Positions 41,276 through 48,694 of a stretch of 64,000 nt of DNA are shown one piece after another. A program made the translations under genes and the position numbers. How positions within the stretch are numbered: the stretch's first letter is position 1; each line of letters opens with the position of its first letter. The stretch covers positions 124,001-188,000 of the forward strand of contig NZ_BPQQ01000018.1 in the NCBI RefSeq assembly GCF_022179325.1. The letters are read 5' to 3'. The notes beneath the pieces are model-generated. The model ran no database searches. It saw nothing but the letters and a program-made list of their open reading frames with translations, and was not told the origin of the DNA. Source of the DNA: Methylobacterium isbiliense (GTDB taxonomy: Bacteria; Pseudomonadota; Alphaproteobacteria; Rhizobiales; Beijerinckiaceae).

Positions 41276-42697
41276 ATGCGGCGCGCCGTGCATCTCGCCC
41301 CGGGGGCGGATCTCGCGGGCTTCCGCGCCGCTGCGCGGCGGCTCGCCGCGGACGACATTCCGCCCGAGGCGGTGACGTGGACGCAAGGGGACGCGCCCGC
41401 CCTGTTCGCGGACCGGGAGGACGCGGCCGGCGCCGCCCCGCTCCCCCTGCCGCGTCCGGTGGCGGAGCTGATCGCGGGCGTGGTGCAGCACCGCGATCCC
41501 GAGCGCTTCGCCCTGCTCTACGGCCTGATCTGGCGGGTGCTGCGGGGCGAGCGGCACCTCCTGGAGGTCGCGAGCGACCCGCTCGTCCATCGCCTGGCGC
41601 GGATGCGCAAGGCGGTGGCGCGCGACCTGCACAAGATGCACGCCTTCCTGCGCTTCCGCCGGGCCGGCGCGGCCGGAGCCCGCGAGCGCTTCGTCGCGTG
41701 GTTCGAGCCCGACCACCACATCCTGGCCGCTGCCGCGCCCTTCTTCGTCGAGCGCTTCCCCTCCTTCGACTGGGCGATCCTGACGCCCGACGGCTCGGCC
41801 CACTGGGACGGGAGCCGGCTCGATTTCGGGCCGCCCGGGCGGCGCGAGGACGCGCCCGCCTCCGACCCGTTCGAGGCCGGCTGGTGCGCCTACTACGCCA
41901 GCACCTTCAACCCGGCCCGCACCAACCCGGCCGCGATGCGCGCCGAGATGCCGAAGAAGTACTGGCGCAACCTGCCGGAGGCGGCGGCGATCCCCCTCCT
42001 GGTGCGGGGCGCGAGCGCGCGCGTGGCGGAGATGATCGAGCGGGAGGCCCAGGCGCCGCTCAAGCGGGTGCCGGCCCGGGCGCTCGCCGCCATGAGCGCG
42101 CAGGAGCCCGCGAGCCTTTCCGACCTCAACGCCCTGATCCGGCGCTCCGAGCCGCTGGTGCCGGGGGCGACGCAGGCTGTGCCGGGCGAGGGACCGATCG
42201 GCGCCCCGATCGCCTTCGTGGGCGAGCAGCCGGGCGACCAGGAGGACCGGCAGGGGCGCCCCTTCGTGGGGCCCGCGGGCCAGCTTCTCTCGCGCGCCCT
42301 GGCGGAGGCCGGGCTCGACCGCGCACAGGCCTACCTGACGAATGCGGTCAAGCACTTCAAGTTCGAGGAGCGGGGCAAGCGGCGCATCCACCAGAAGCCC
42401 AGCGCGGGCGAGGTGGCGCATTACCGCTGGTGGCTCGACCGCGAACTCGGCTTCGTCGGGCCCCGGCTCGTGGTGGCGCTCGGCGCCACCGCGGTGCTGG
42501 CGCTCACGGGCCGCAGCGTGCCGATCACCCGCGCGCGCGGTCCGGCCCGGTTCGACGGGAAGCCGTACCAAGGCTTCATCACCGTCCACCCCTCCTACCT
42601 GCTGCGCCTGCCGGAGGCGGCCCAGACGGACGCCTACGGGCAGTTCGTGGACGACCTGCGCCGCGTGCGGGCGCTGGCGGAGGAGGTGCGGGGGTGA
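41276..42697 (+). CDS. DUF4130 (TIGR03915)-UdgX fusion, uracil-DNA-binding protein without Fe-S cysteines
   Basis: The 473-residue protein joins an N-terminal TIGR03915/DUF4130 domain (about 1-265) to a C-terminal UdgX domain (about 280-473). The UdgX part has GEQPGDQED (316-324), NAVKHFKF, the covalent-His loop KRRIHQKPS with H372, and VHPSYLLR. In characterised UdgX the His forms a covalent bond to abasic DNA after uracil release. Family-4-type glycosylases carry a 4Fe-4S cluster on four cysteines. Here the CxxC position reads RRSE before PLVPGATQ, and the only cysteine in the protein is C204 in the first domain. Confidence 0.92.
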   Translation: MRRAVHLAPGADLAGFRAAARRLAADDIPPEAVTWTQGDAPALFADREDAAGAAPLPLPRPVAELIAGVVQHRDPERFALLYGLIWRVLRGERHLLEVASDPLVHRLARMRKAVARDLHKMHAFLRFRRAGAAGARERFVAWFEPDHHILAAAAPFFVERFPSFDWAILTPDGSAHWDGSRLDFGPPGRREDAPASDPFEAGWCAYYASTFNPARTNPAAMRAEMPKKYWRNLPEAAAIPLLVRGASARVAEMIEREAQAPLKRVPARALAAMSAQEPASLSDLNALIRRSEPLVPGATQAVPGEGPIGAPIAFVGEQPGDQEDRQGRPFVGPAGQLLSRALAEAGLDRAQAYLTNAVKHFKFEERGKRRIHQKPSAGEVAHYRWWLDRELGFVGPRLVVALGATAVLALTGRSVPITRARGPARFDGKPYQGFITVHPSYLLRLPEAAQTDAYGQFVDDLRRVRALAEEVRG

Positions 42698-42922
42698 GGC
42701 TCAGGACGGGCGGACGAGCGTCTTCGACGTGACGCGGGCCGTGTCCGGCATCCGTCTCCCGCACGGGGAAGGGGAGGCCGCGTCCGACCATGCGATCAGG
42801 GGCGCGTGCCTCCGCGTCCGCGATGCCGCACGGGCTTTCCGCGGGGCCGTGTCCTGCCCTATCTGCTGGCGCCGGTGACGGGCCGCAGAGCCCGCAGCCG
42901 CAACAACCCCGGAGGATCCCCC

Positions 42923-43348
42923 ATGCCGTCCCGCCTCGCGCCGGCCCTCGCCGGCCTCGTCCTGCTCGCGTCCGGCGCCCTGGCCCAGCCGATCCGCAAC
43001 GCCCCGCCGCCGCGGGCCCTCGAGACCGCCGCCTACATCTTCGCCGCCGCCAACGTCTGCGGCTACCGGATCGGGGTGTCGTCCTTCGAGGCGCTGCTCG
43101 GGCGCTACAACGTGACGATCGAGGACGTGCGCCCGCCGCGCGGCCCCTTCGGCGTGCGGGTCCAGACGATGTTCACGCTGATGTCGAACCAGATGATGGC
43201 GAACCGCGACGAATCCTGCCGGATCGTGGCGGGCGAGTACGGACCGGAGGGCAGCGTCGAGAAGGGCATCCTGCTGCCGGCCGCCGTCGAGGCCCCCGGG
43301 CCGGCGCCGCAGGGCGCGCCGGGTGCCGCACCGAAGATCGTGCAGTAG
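42923..43348 (+). CDS. Secreted hypothetical protein
   Basis: The gene encodes 141 residues; GGAGG ten bases before the ATG supports the start. A signal peptide ends near ALAQP (about residue 22). The mature part has a helical stretch (ETAAYIFAAANVCGYRIGVS) and two cysteines (NVCGY, ESCRI) that could form a disulfide; the tail is rich in Pro and Ala. I do not recognise the family. It stands alone between the UdgX gene and a convergent racemase gene. Confidence 0.7.
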   Translation: MPSRLAPALAGLVLLASGALAQPIRNAPPPRALETAAYIFAAANVCGYRIGVSSFEALLGRYNVTIEDVRPPRGPFGVRVQTMFTLMSNQMMANRDESCRIVAGEYGPEGSVEKGILLPAAVEAPGPAPQGAPGAAPKIVQ

Positions 43349-43352
43349 AGGA

Positions 43353-44069
43353 TCACTCCCCGCCGAGGAGCCGGGTCAGGGCGGGCGAGAGCCCGGCGCT
43401 GCGGCTCGGCGGGGGCGGCGGGCCGGCCGGGGCCGCGAGCGCGGCCAGCACCATCCGGGCGCCCGCCTCCACGGAGCAGATCACCGGCACCGGCACGTCG
43501 GGCTGGATGCGGGCCGCGAGCCCGGCGAGTGCGGCTCCGCCGAGCACCACCACGTCGGCGCCGTCCTCCTGCGCGCAGGTGCGGCAGGCGGCGGCGAGCC
43601 GGCTCAGGGCCGCGTCGGGATCGCGGGCGATCTCGCCCCCGGTCGGCGCGATGGTGCGGATGCCGGCGAGCCGCCCCGCCAGCCCCTGCGCGGCGGCGAA
43701 TTCCTCCAGCATCGGCTTCCAGAGCGCGCCGCCCGTGACCACGCCGACCCGGCGTCCGCGCAGGCAGGCGAGGTGGAGCGCCCCCTCGGCCATGCCGACC
43801 ACCGGAACGGGGGAGACCTCCTTGAGGGCGAGGAGACCGGGATCGCCGAAACAGGCGAGGTAGACCGCGTCGCAGCCCGCGACGTGCTCGGCCAGGGCGT
43901 CGAGCGCCGCATGGGCCGCAATGGCGCTGGCGGCGCGGCTGGCGATGTAGGCGGCGCCGAAGCGGCCGGTGACCGCCACCACCTCGGCCGGGAGGAGCCG
44001 GCGCACATGCGCGGCGGCCTGCTCGGTCACCGCCGCGGTGGTGTTGGGGTTGATGAGCAGGATGCGCAT
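43353..44069 (-). CDS. Asp/Glu/hydantoin racemase family protein (second catalytic Cys absent)
   Basis: This 238-residue protein of the two-domain racemase fold starts MRILLINPNTTAAVTEQ, as hydantoin and allantoin racemases do. The first catalytic cysteine is C73 in LACFGDPG. The second, normally in a GC-x-M motif, is Gly-Gly at 177-178 (VVVLGGAALAGLA). So a racemase with two bases is not expected, and a decarboxylase- or isomerase-like reaction is possible. GGAGGGAG precedes the start. It is 38 bp downstream of the fpr gene. Confidence 0.8.
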   Translation of the reverse strand: MRILLINPNTTAAVTEQAAAHVRRLLPAEVVAVTGRFGAAYIASRAASAIAAHAALDALAEHVAGCDAVYLACFGDPGLLALKEVSPVPVVGMAEGALHLACLRGRRVGVVTGGALWKPMLEEFAAAQGLAGRLAGIRTIAPTGGEIARDPDAALSRLAAACRTCAQEDGADVVVLGGAALAGLAARIQPDVPVPVICSVEAGARMVLAALAAPAGPPPPPSRSAGLSPALTRLLGGE

Positions 44070-44107
44070 GCTCCCTCCCCCGGGGCGGGGCCGCTGCCGC
44101 TCGGCCG

Positions 44108-44881
44108 CTACTTCTCGACGAAGGCCTTCTCGATCACGTAGTGACCGGCCTCGCCGTGGTTGCCCTCGACGTAGCCGAGGCCCGAGAGCAGGTCGCGCGT
44201 GTCGCGGATCATGTCGGGGCTGCCGCAGAGCATGAAGCGGTCGGTCTCGATCGCCATCGGCGGCAGGCCGATATCCTCGAACAGCTTGCCGGAGGTCATC
44301 AGGTCGGTGATGCGGCCGCGGTTGCGGAACGGCTCGCGGGTCACGGTCGGGTAGTAGACCAGCTGGTCGCGGACCATCTCGCCGATCAGCTCGTGGTTCG
44401 GCAGGTCCTGCGTGATCGTCTCGCCGTAGGCGAGTTCCGAGATCTGGCGGCAGCCGTGGACGAGGACGACCTTCTCGAAGCGCTCGTAGGTCTCCGGGTC
44501 CTTGATGATGGCCAGGAAGGGCGCGAGCCCGGTGCCGGTGCCGAGCAGGTAGAGGTGGCGGCCCGGCATCAGGTTGTCGAGGACGAGGGTCCCGGTCGCC
44601 TTGCGGCTGACGATGATCGGGTCGCCGACCTTGAGGTGCTGCAGCTTGGAGGTGAGCGGGCCGTTCGGCACCTTGATGGAGAAGAACTCCAGTTCGTCCT
44701 CGTAGTTGGCCGAGACCACGCTGTAGGCGCGCAGCAGCGGCTTGCCGTCCGTCTTCAGCCCGATCATCGTGAACTCGCCGTTGCGGAAGCGGAACGACGG
44801 ATCGCGGGTCGTGCGGAAGCTGAAGAGCGTGTCGGTCCAATGGTGGACGGAGAGCACACGCTCCTCGTTGAAGTTGCTCAT
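44108..44881 (-). CDS. fpr: Ferredoxin--NADP+ reductase
   Basis: This 257-residue FAD enzyme shuttles electrons between NADPH and ferredoxin or flavodoxin, supporting iron-sulfur assembly and oxidative-stress defence. The flavin-binding RAYSVVSANYEDELEF, the nucleotide-binding LLGTGTGLAPFLAIIKDP and the family-typical GETITQDLPNHE and FMLCGSPDMIRD are all present. Length and ending (YVIEKAFVEK) match the short bacterial Fpr type. Confidence 0.95.
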   Translation of the reverse strand: MSNFNEERVLSVHHWTDTLFSFRTTRDPSFRFRNGEFTMIGLKTDGKPLLRAYSVVSANYEDELEFFSIKVPNGPLTSKLQHLKVGDPIIVSRKATGTLVLDNLMPGRHLYLLGTGTGLAPFLAIIKDPETYERFEKVVLVHGCRQISELAYGETITQDLPNHELIGEMVRDQLVYYPTVTREPFRNRGRITDLMTSGKLFEDIGLPPMAIETDRFMLCGSPDMIRDTRDLLSGLGYVEGNHGEAGHYVIEKAFVEK

Positions 44882-45022
44882 CGGGCGGGTTCCTGCCTCA
44901 GCGGAGTCCTGGATGATGACGATTCCGAGCGGTCATCTCGCACCTGCGGCATCGTCGTCAAGGTGGGGCGGCACCGACCCGCCCCGAGCCTGCCGCATGG
45001 CCGATCCGGGAAGTGCGCGGCC

Positions 45023-45523
45023 TCACGCCGGCGCCGGAGGCGGTGACGCGCGGGCCGCGAGCGCCACCCAGGCCTCGCCCTCCAGCACCACCCGGTCCCC
45101 GACCGCGCATTCGCAGAACAGCCGGGCGCGGCGGCGGGCGCGGACGAGTTCCACCACCTCGACGCGGGCCACCAGCGCGTCGCCGGGCGCCACCGGACCG
45201 AGGAACTGCAGGTTCTGCGACAGATAGACCGCGCCCGGCCCCGGCAGCCGCGTGCCCAGCAGCGTGGCGACGAGGCTCGCGGCCACGAGTCCGTGGGCCA
45301 CGCTCGGCCCGAAACCCTCCGCGACCGGGCCGGCCGCCGCGCTCATGGCGCCCATCGCGCCGCTGCCGATGGCGGTGCCGCCGATGGCGGTGCCGCCGAT
45401 GGCGGCCACGAGGCCGGCGACGTCGCGGTCCACCACGCGCGTCAGGCACGCATCCTGCCCGACCGCAAGATCCTCGAAGGCGAGGGCGGCCGCGGCGGGG
45501 ATGCCATCCGTCGATCCCGGCAT
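45023..45523 (-). CDS. MaoC-fold protein lacking the hydratase active-site segment
   Basis: The 166-residue protein has the hot-dog fold features of MaoC/PhaJ enzymes: VAHGLVAASLVATLLGTRLP, then NLQFLGPVAPGDALVARVEV. Where hydratases have the catalytic D-x(4)-H segment (GDxNPxHxD), this protein has IGGTAIGGTAIGSGAMGAM, a repeat of the pentapeptide GGTAI. So the usual crotonase-type hydratase activity is doubtful. A binding role or a different active site is possible. It is divergent from cheY. Confidence 0.78.
   Translation of the reverse strand: MPGSTDGIPAAAALAFEDLAVGQDACLTRVVDRDVAGLVAAIGGTAIGGTAIGSGAMGAMSAAAGPVAEGFGPSVAHGLVAASLVATLLGTRLPGPGAVYLSQNLQFLGPVAPGDALVARVEVVELVRARRRARLFCECAVGDRVVLEGEAWVALAARASPPPAPA
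45368..45405 (-). repeat. 15-bp coding tandem repeat, 2.5 copies
   Basis: The unit gatggcggtgccgcc is present at 45368-45382 and 45383-45397, with a partial third copy to 45405. It encodes GGTAI repeats in the MaoC-fold protein. Slippage in this repeat would change length by five residues without a frameshift. Confidence 0.9.
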
Positions 45524-45694
45524 GGGCGGCGCTCCCTCTCTGACCTGCGGTCGAGACGGAAAGGTAGTGCGCGCCCTCCGCCCGCAGCCATTCGACTTTC
45601 GATGCGGGGCGCCTCTGCGCCGGACGTAGGGGAGGCGGCGCGCGCCTTCGCGATTAACGGCTTTGCAACGGGGCGCGTCTAACACTTGCGATCA

Positions 45695-45714
45695 GAAGCA
45701 CCGACCGGTGTTTC
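45695..45714. promoter_or_regulatory. Inverted repeat in the maoC-cheY divergent region
   Basis: GAAGCACCG-ac-CGGTGTTTC has nine-base arms with one mismatch. It is 66 bp before the cheY start. It could be an operator; no known consensus is claimed. Confidence 0.4.
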
Positions 45715-45780
45715 CACTCATCATCTCTGCGGGCCATGGCGCGCGCCGAATGCGTCGCGCCCGCGAACGGAGCCGGAAAG

Positions 45781-46164
45781 ATGGCCCTTGACCTCGGCAT
45801 GCCGATCCTCGTGGTGGACGACTACCAGACGATGGTCCGCATCATCCGCAACCTCCTCAAGCAGCTCGGCTTCGAGGATGTCGACGACGCCTCCGACGGC
45901 ACCGGTGCCCTCGCGAAGCTGAAGCAGAAGAAGTACGGCCTCGTGATCTCCGACTGGAACATGGAGCCGATGACGGGCTACGAGCTGCTGCGCCACGTGC
46001 GGGCGGACGATGCGCTGCGCACCACGCCGTTCATCATGGTGACGGCCGAGTCGAAGACCGAGAACGTGATCGCCGCCAAGAAGGCCGGCGTGAACAACTA
46101 CACCGTCAAGCCCTTCAACGCCCAGACCCTGAAGACCAAGATCGAAGCGGTCTGCGGCGCCTGA
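45781..46164 (+). CDS. cheY: CheY-like chemotaxis response regulator
   Basis: This 127-residue stand-alone receiver has its acidic pair in VVDDYQT, phospho-acceptor D58 in VISDWNMEPMTG, threonine in MVTAESK and lysine in YTVKPFNAQTL. The start at 45781 gives the standard CheY length; a start 15 codons earlier is less likely. It is followed by a CheZ-like gene. No other chemotaxis core gene is nearby. Phospho-CheY binds the flagellar motor switch. Confidence 0.92.
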   Translation: MALDLGMPILVVDDYQTMVRIIRNLLKQLGFEDVDDASDGTGALAKLKQKKYGLVISDWNMEPMTGYELLRHVRADDALRTTPFIMVTAESKTENVIAAKKAGVNNYTVKPFNAQTLKTKIEAVCGA

Positions 46165-46274
46165 GGATGCCCCGCCCCGGCGGTTCGCGGCCCGGTCCTC
46201 CGGGATCGGCCGCGCCGCGACCGGGTCCGGACGCTGCCCTTCTGCCCCGTCACCCCTCAGCGCGGCTGTTCCAG

Positions 46275-46841
46275 ATGTTCACGCGACAGAGAGCCGGCGT
46301 GAGCCCGGCTGCGGCCGCCGCCGCACCCGCCCCCCGCGGCGGAGCCTCCACGGCGAGCCTGGTCAGCGACCTCGTGGAGATCGCCGAGTACATCAAGCGC
46401 CTCAAGGCGGCGATCGCCCACCTGCGGGCGAACGAGCTGCGCAACGACCGCCTGCCGATGGCGCATGACGAGCTCGGCAGCGTCGTCACCGCCACCGCGA
46501 GCGCCACCAACCGGATCATGGAGGTCGCCGAGGGCATCCTGGCGATCGAGGACGACACGCTGGCGGGCTACCGCGCGAAGGTCGAGGCGGAGGTCTTCCA
46601 GATCTTCGAGGCCTGCGCCTTCCAGGACATCACCGGCCAGCGCATCGCCAAGGTGGTGGACGCCCTGGGGCAGGTCGAGACCCGGCTGTCGCACTTCGCC
46701 ACCGTGGTGAACGTGCGCGACGGCGAGATGGACCAGGAGGAGGCCCGCACGCGGGCGCGGCGCGAGACGCTCCTGCTGAACGGCCCCCAGCTCAAGGGGC
46801 CGGAAACCCCGCAGGACGCCATCGACGCCCTGTTCTCCTGA
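46275..46841 (+). CDS. cheZ: CheZ-like protein phosphatase
   Basis: The 188-residue helical protein has the CheZ catalytic motif D-x3-Q (D118, Q122 in CAFQDITGQRI). It removes the phosphate from CheY, matching the upstream gene. The start is uncertain: 46275 begins MFTRQRAG; a longer frame from 46167 adds a Pro/Gly-rich stretch and a GTG at 46299 is also possible. It is convergent with the HAD gene with no spacing between stops. CheZ is much rarer in Alphaproteobacteria than in gamma-proteobacteria. Confidence 0.85.
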   Translation: MFTRQRAGVSPAAAAAAPAPRGGASTASLVSDLVEIAEYIKRLKAAIAHLRANELRNDRLPMAHDELGSVVTATASATNRIMEVAEGILAIEDDTLAGYRAKVEAEVFQIFEACAFQDITGQRIAKVVDALGQVETRLSHFATVVNVRDGEMDQEEARTRARRETLLLNGPQLKGPETPQDAIDALFS

Positions 46842-47747
46842 TCACCAGCGCAGCACCTCGACCACCGCGTCCGGGTGCACGGGCTGGGCCTCCAGCCAGT
46901 GCGCGATCTCGCCGAGCGGCTCGCCGGCGTGGCAGCCCAGCTCCTCGGCGTGGATGCCCCGCGCCACCAGCACTGAGGCGACGCCGAAGCCGTGCGCCCC
47001 CGCGACGTCGGTGCGGATCGCGTCGCCGATGGCGAGCACCCGGTCGGGTGCGGCGGGGGACAGCCCGTCGAGCGCCGCCGCGGCCTCGACCGCCGCCTCG
47101 TAGACCGGCCGGTGCGGCTTGCCCGCGTAGATCACCGTGCCGCCCATCGCCTCGTAGAGGCTGGCGATCGCCCCCGCGCAGGGGATCAGCCGCGCCCCGC
47201 GCTCCACCACGAGATCGGGATTGGCGCAGATCATCGGCAGGCCGCGCTCGCGCAGCGGCGCGAGCCGCGACCGGTAATCCTCCGCCGTCTCCACCTCGTC
47301 GTCGAACAGGCCCGTGCAGACGATCTGCGCGGCCTCCTCGGGCGGCACGCGGCGCGCGGGCAATCCCTCGAAGATCGGCAGGTCGCGCTCGGGGCCGAGA
47401 TGGTAGAGCGGCGCATCCGCCTTGGCGGCGATGAGCGCGCGGGTGAGGTCGCCCGAGGTCACGATGGCGTCGTAGGCCGAGCGCGGCAGGCCGAACCCGT
47501 CGAGCTGGACCTGCACCGAGGCGCCGGGGCGCGGCGCGTTCGAGACCAGCACCACCCGGCGCGGGCGCTCGCCCGGCAGGGCACGGAAGCGCGTGAGGGC
47601 GTCGCCCGCCGCGGCGTGGGCGCGCTCGCCGTCGTGCAGCACGCCCCAGACGTCGCACAGGATGACGTCGAAGCGGGACGCCATCTCGGCGATCCCGCCG
47701 AGAACCGGCACCTCGCCCGGCTTCGGCTTCACCCGCGTCTGTGCCAT
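46842..47747 (-). CDS. HAD-superfamily hydrolase, TIGR01459 family
   Basis: The 301-residue protein has motif I DVWGVLHDG, motif II in VLVSNAPRPG, lysine in YAGKPHRPVYEAA and motif IV in AIGDAIRTDVAGAHGFGV. The cap is of the C2 type, as in NagD and phosphoglycolate phosphatase-like proteins. The start MAQTRVK at 47747 has GAGG just upstream; ATGs slightly further upstream are possible. The exact substrate is unknown, probably a small phosphate ester. Confidence 0.9.
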   Translation of the reverse strand: MAQTRVKPKPGEVPVLGGIAEMASRFDVILCDVWGVLHDGERAHAAAGDALTRFRALPGERPRRVVLVSNAPRPGASVQVQLDGFGLPRSAYDAIVTSGDLTRALIAAKADAPLYHLGPERDLPIFEGLPARRVPPEEAAQIVCTGLFDDEVETAEDYRSRLAPLRERGLPMICANPDLVVERGARLIPCAGAIASLYEAMGGTVIYAGKPHRPVYEAAVEAAAALDGLSPAAPDRVLAIGDAIRTDVAGAHGFGVASVLVARGIHAEELGCHAGEPLGEIAHWLEAQPVHPDAVVEVLRW

Positions 47748-47957
47748 GCCTCGCATCCCTTCGTTGCTGCGCCGCAACATGCCCGGCCGAACCTCGAGTT
47801 AGGGGCCGGGCGGGCGAAACGCAACGGGCGGACGATGCTTCTCCTCTGGGCCGGCGCGTGGTTCCGATCCGACGCCGGCCCCCGCCCGCGCGGTCCATAA
47901 CGGGTGGAACGCGAACCTCTCCGGGCTATTCTGAAGGACCCTGGGGAGATCTGCGGT

Positions 47958-48488
47958 ATGGCGAAGCTCGTCTTCGGAATGAACCAATCGCTGGACGGCT
48001 ACGTCGACCATATGGCGTTCGGGCCGAGCCCCAGGCTCTTCCGCCACTTCATCGAGGAGGCCCGGGGGCAGGCGGGCAGCGTGTACGGCCGCCGCATGTA
48101 CGAGATCATGCGTTACTGGGACGACGATCATCCTGAATGGGGTGCGGAGGAATGCGCCTTCGCGGCGGCGTGGCGAAACCAACCGAAATGGGTCGTCTCG
48201 CGTTCATTGCGATCGGTCGGCCCGAACGCCGGATTCATCGATGGTAATCTTGAGGGCGCCATCCGCGCACTGAAGACTGAGCGCGCCGGAGAGATCGAGA
48301 TCGCCGGCCCGACCTTGGCCCGAAGCCTGACCGAGCTTGGCCTCATCGACGAGTACCGCATTTACCTCCACCCCGTCGTGCTGGGTCGCGGCACACCCTA
48401 TTTCGCCGGGCCTCGCCCGCCGCTCCGCCTCATGGCTCACGACCGCATCGACGAGGACGTGATCAGGCTGACCTACGTTCCTGCGTGA
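47958..48488 (+). CDS. Dihydrofolate reductase-like protein (RibD C-terminal family)
   Basis: The 176-residue protein of the DHFR/RibD-C fold opens MAKLVFGMNQSLDGYVDHMA. FGR/GRRMYEIM and IEIAGPTLARSLTELGLIDE are characteristic, and VVLGRGTPYF closes the fold. These NADPH-binding proteins reduce unknown substrates and are common stand-alone genes. The start at 47958 has GGGGAG about nine bases upstream. The codon and base composition of the 3' half are slightly less GC-rich than the neighbours. Confidence 0.88.
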   Translation: MAKLVFGMNQSLDGYVDHMAFGPSPRLFRHFIEEARGQAGSVYGRRMYEIMRYWDDDHPEWGAEECAFAAAWRNQPKWVVSRSLRSVGPNAGFIDGNLEGAIRALKTERAGEIEIAGPTLARSLTELGLIDEYRIYLHPVVLGRGTPYFAGPRPPLRLMAHDRIDEDVIRLTYVPA

Positions 48489-48694
48489 TGCTGCGGCACG
48501 CGCTCGGAGCCGAAGCGATGAGGCAAGATCCGTTCGGGATGGGTCTCTGCCCTTCGCGGAGATGGGTCTACAGGGCAGGGATGCGCCACCTGCGGGCCTT
48601 CCGCCGCCAGCAACCGACCTGTACCGCTTCGCGTCAGCGCCAGGACGACATCGATCGTGACGCGCGATTCAGGGCTCAGGACCATCTGAACGGG

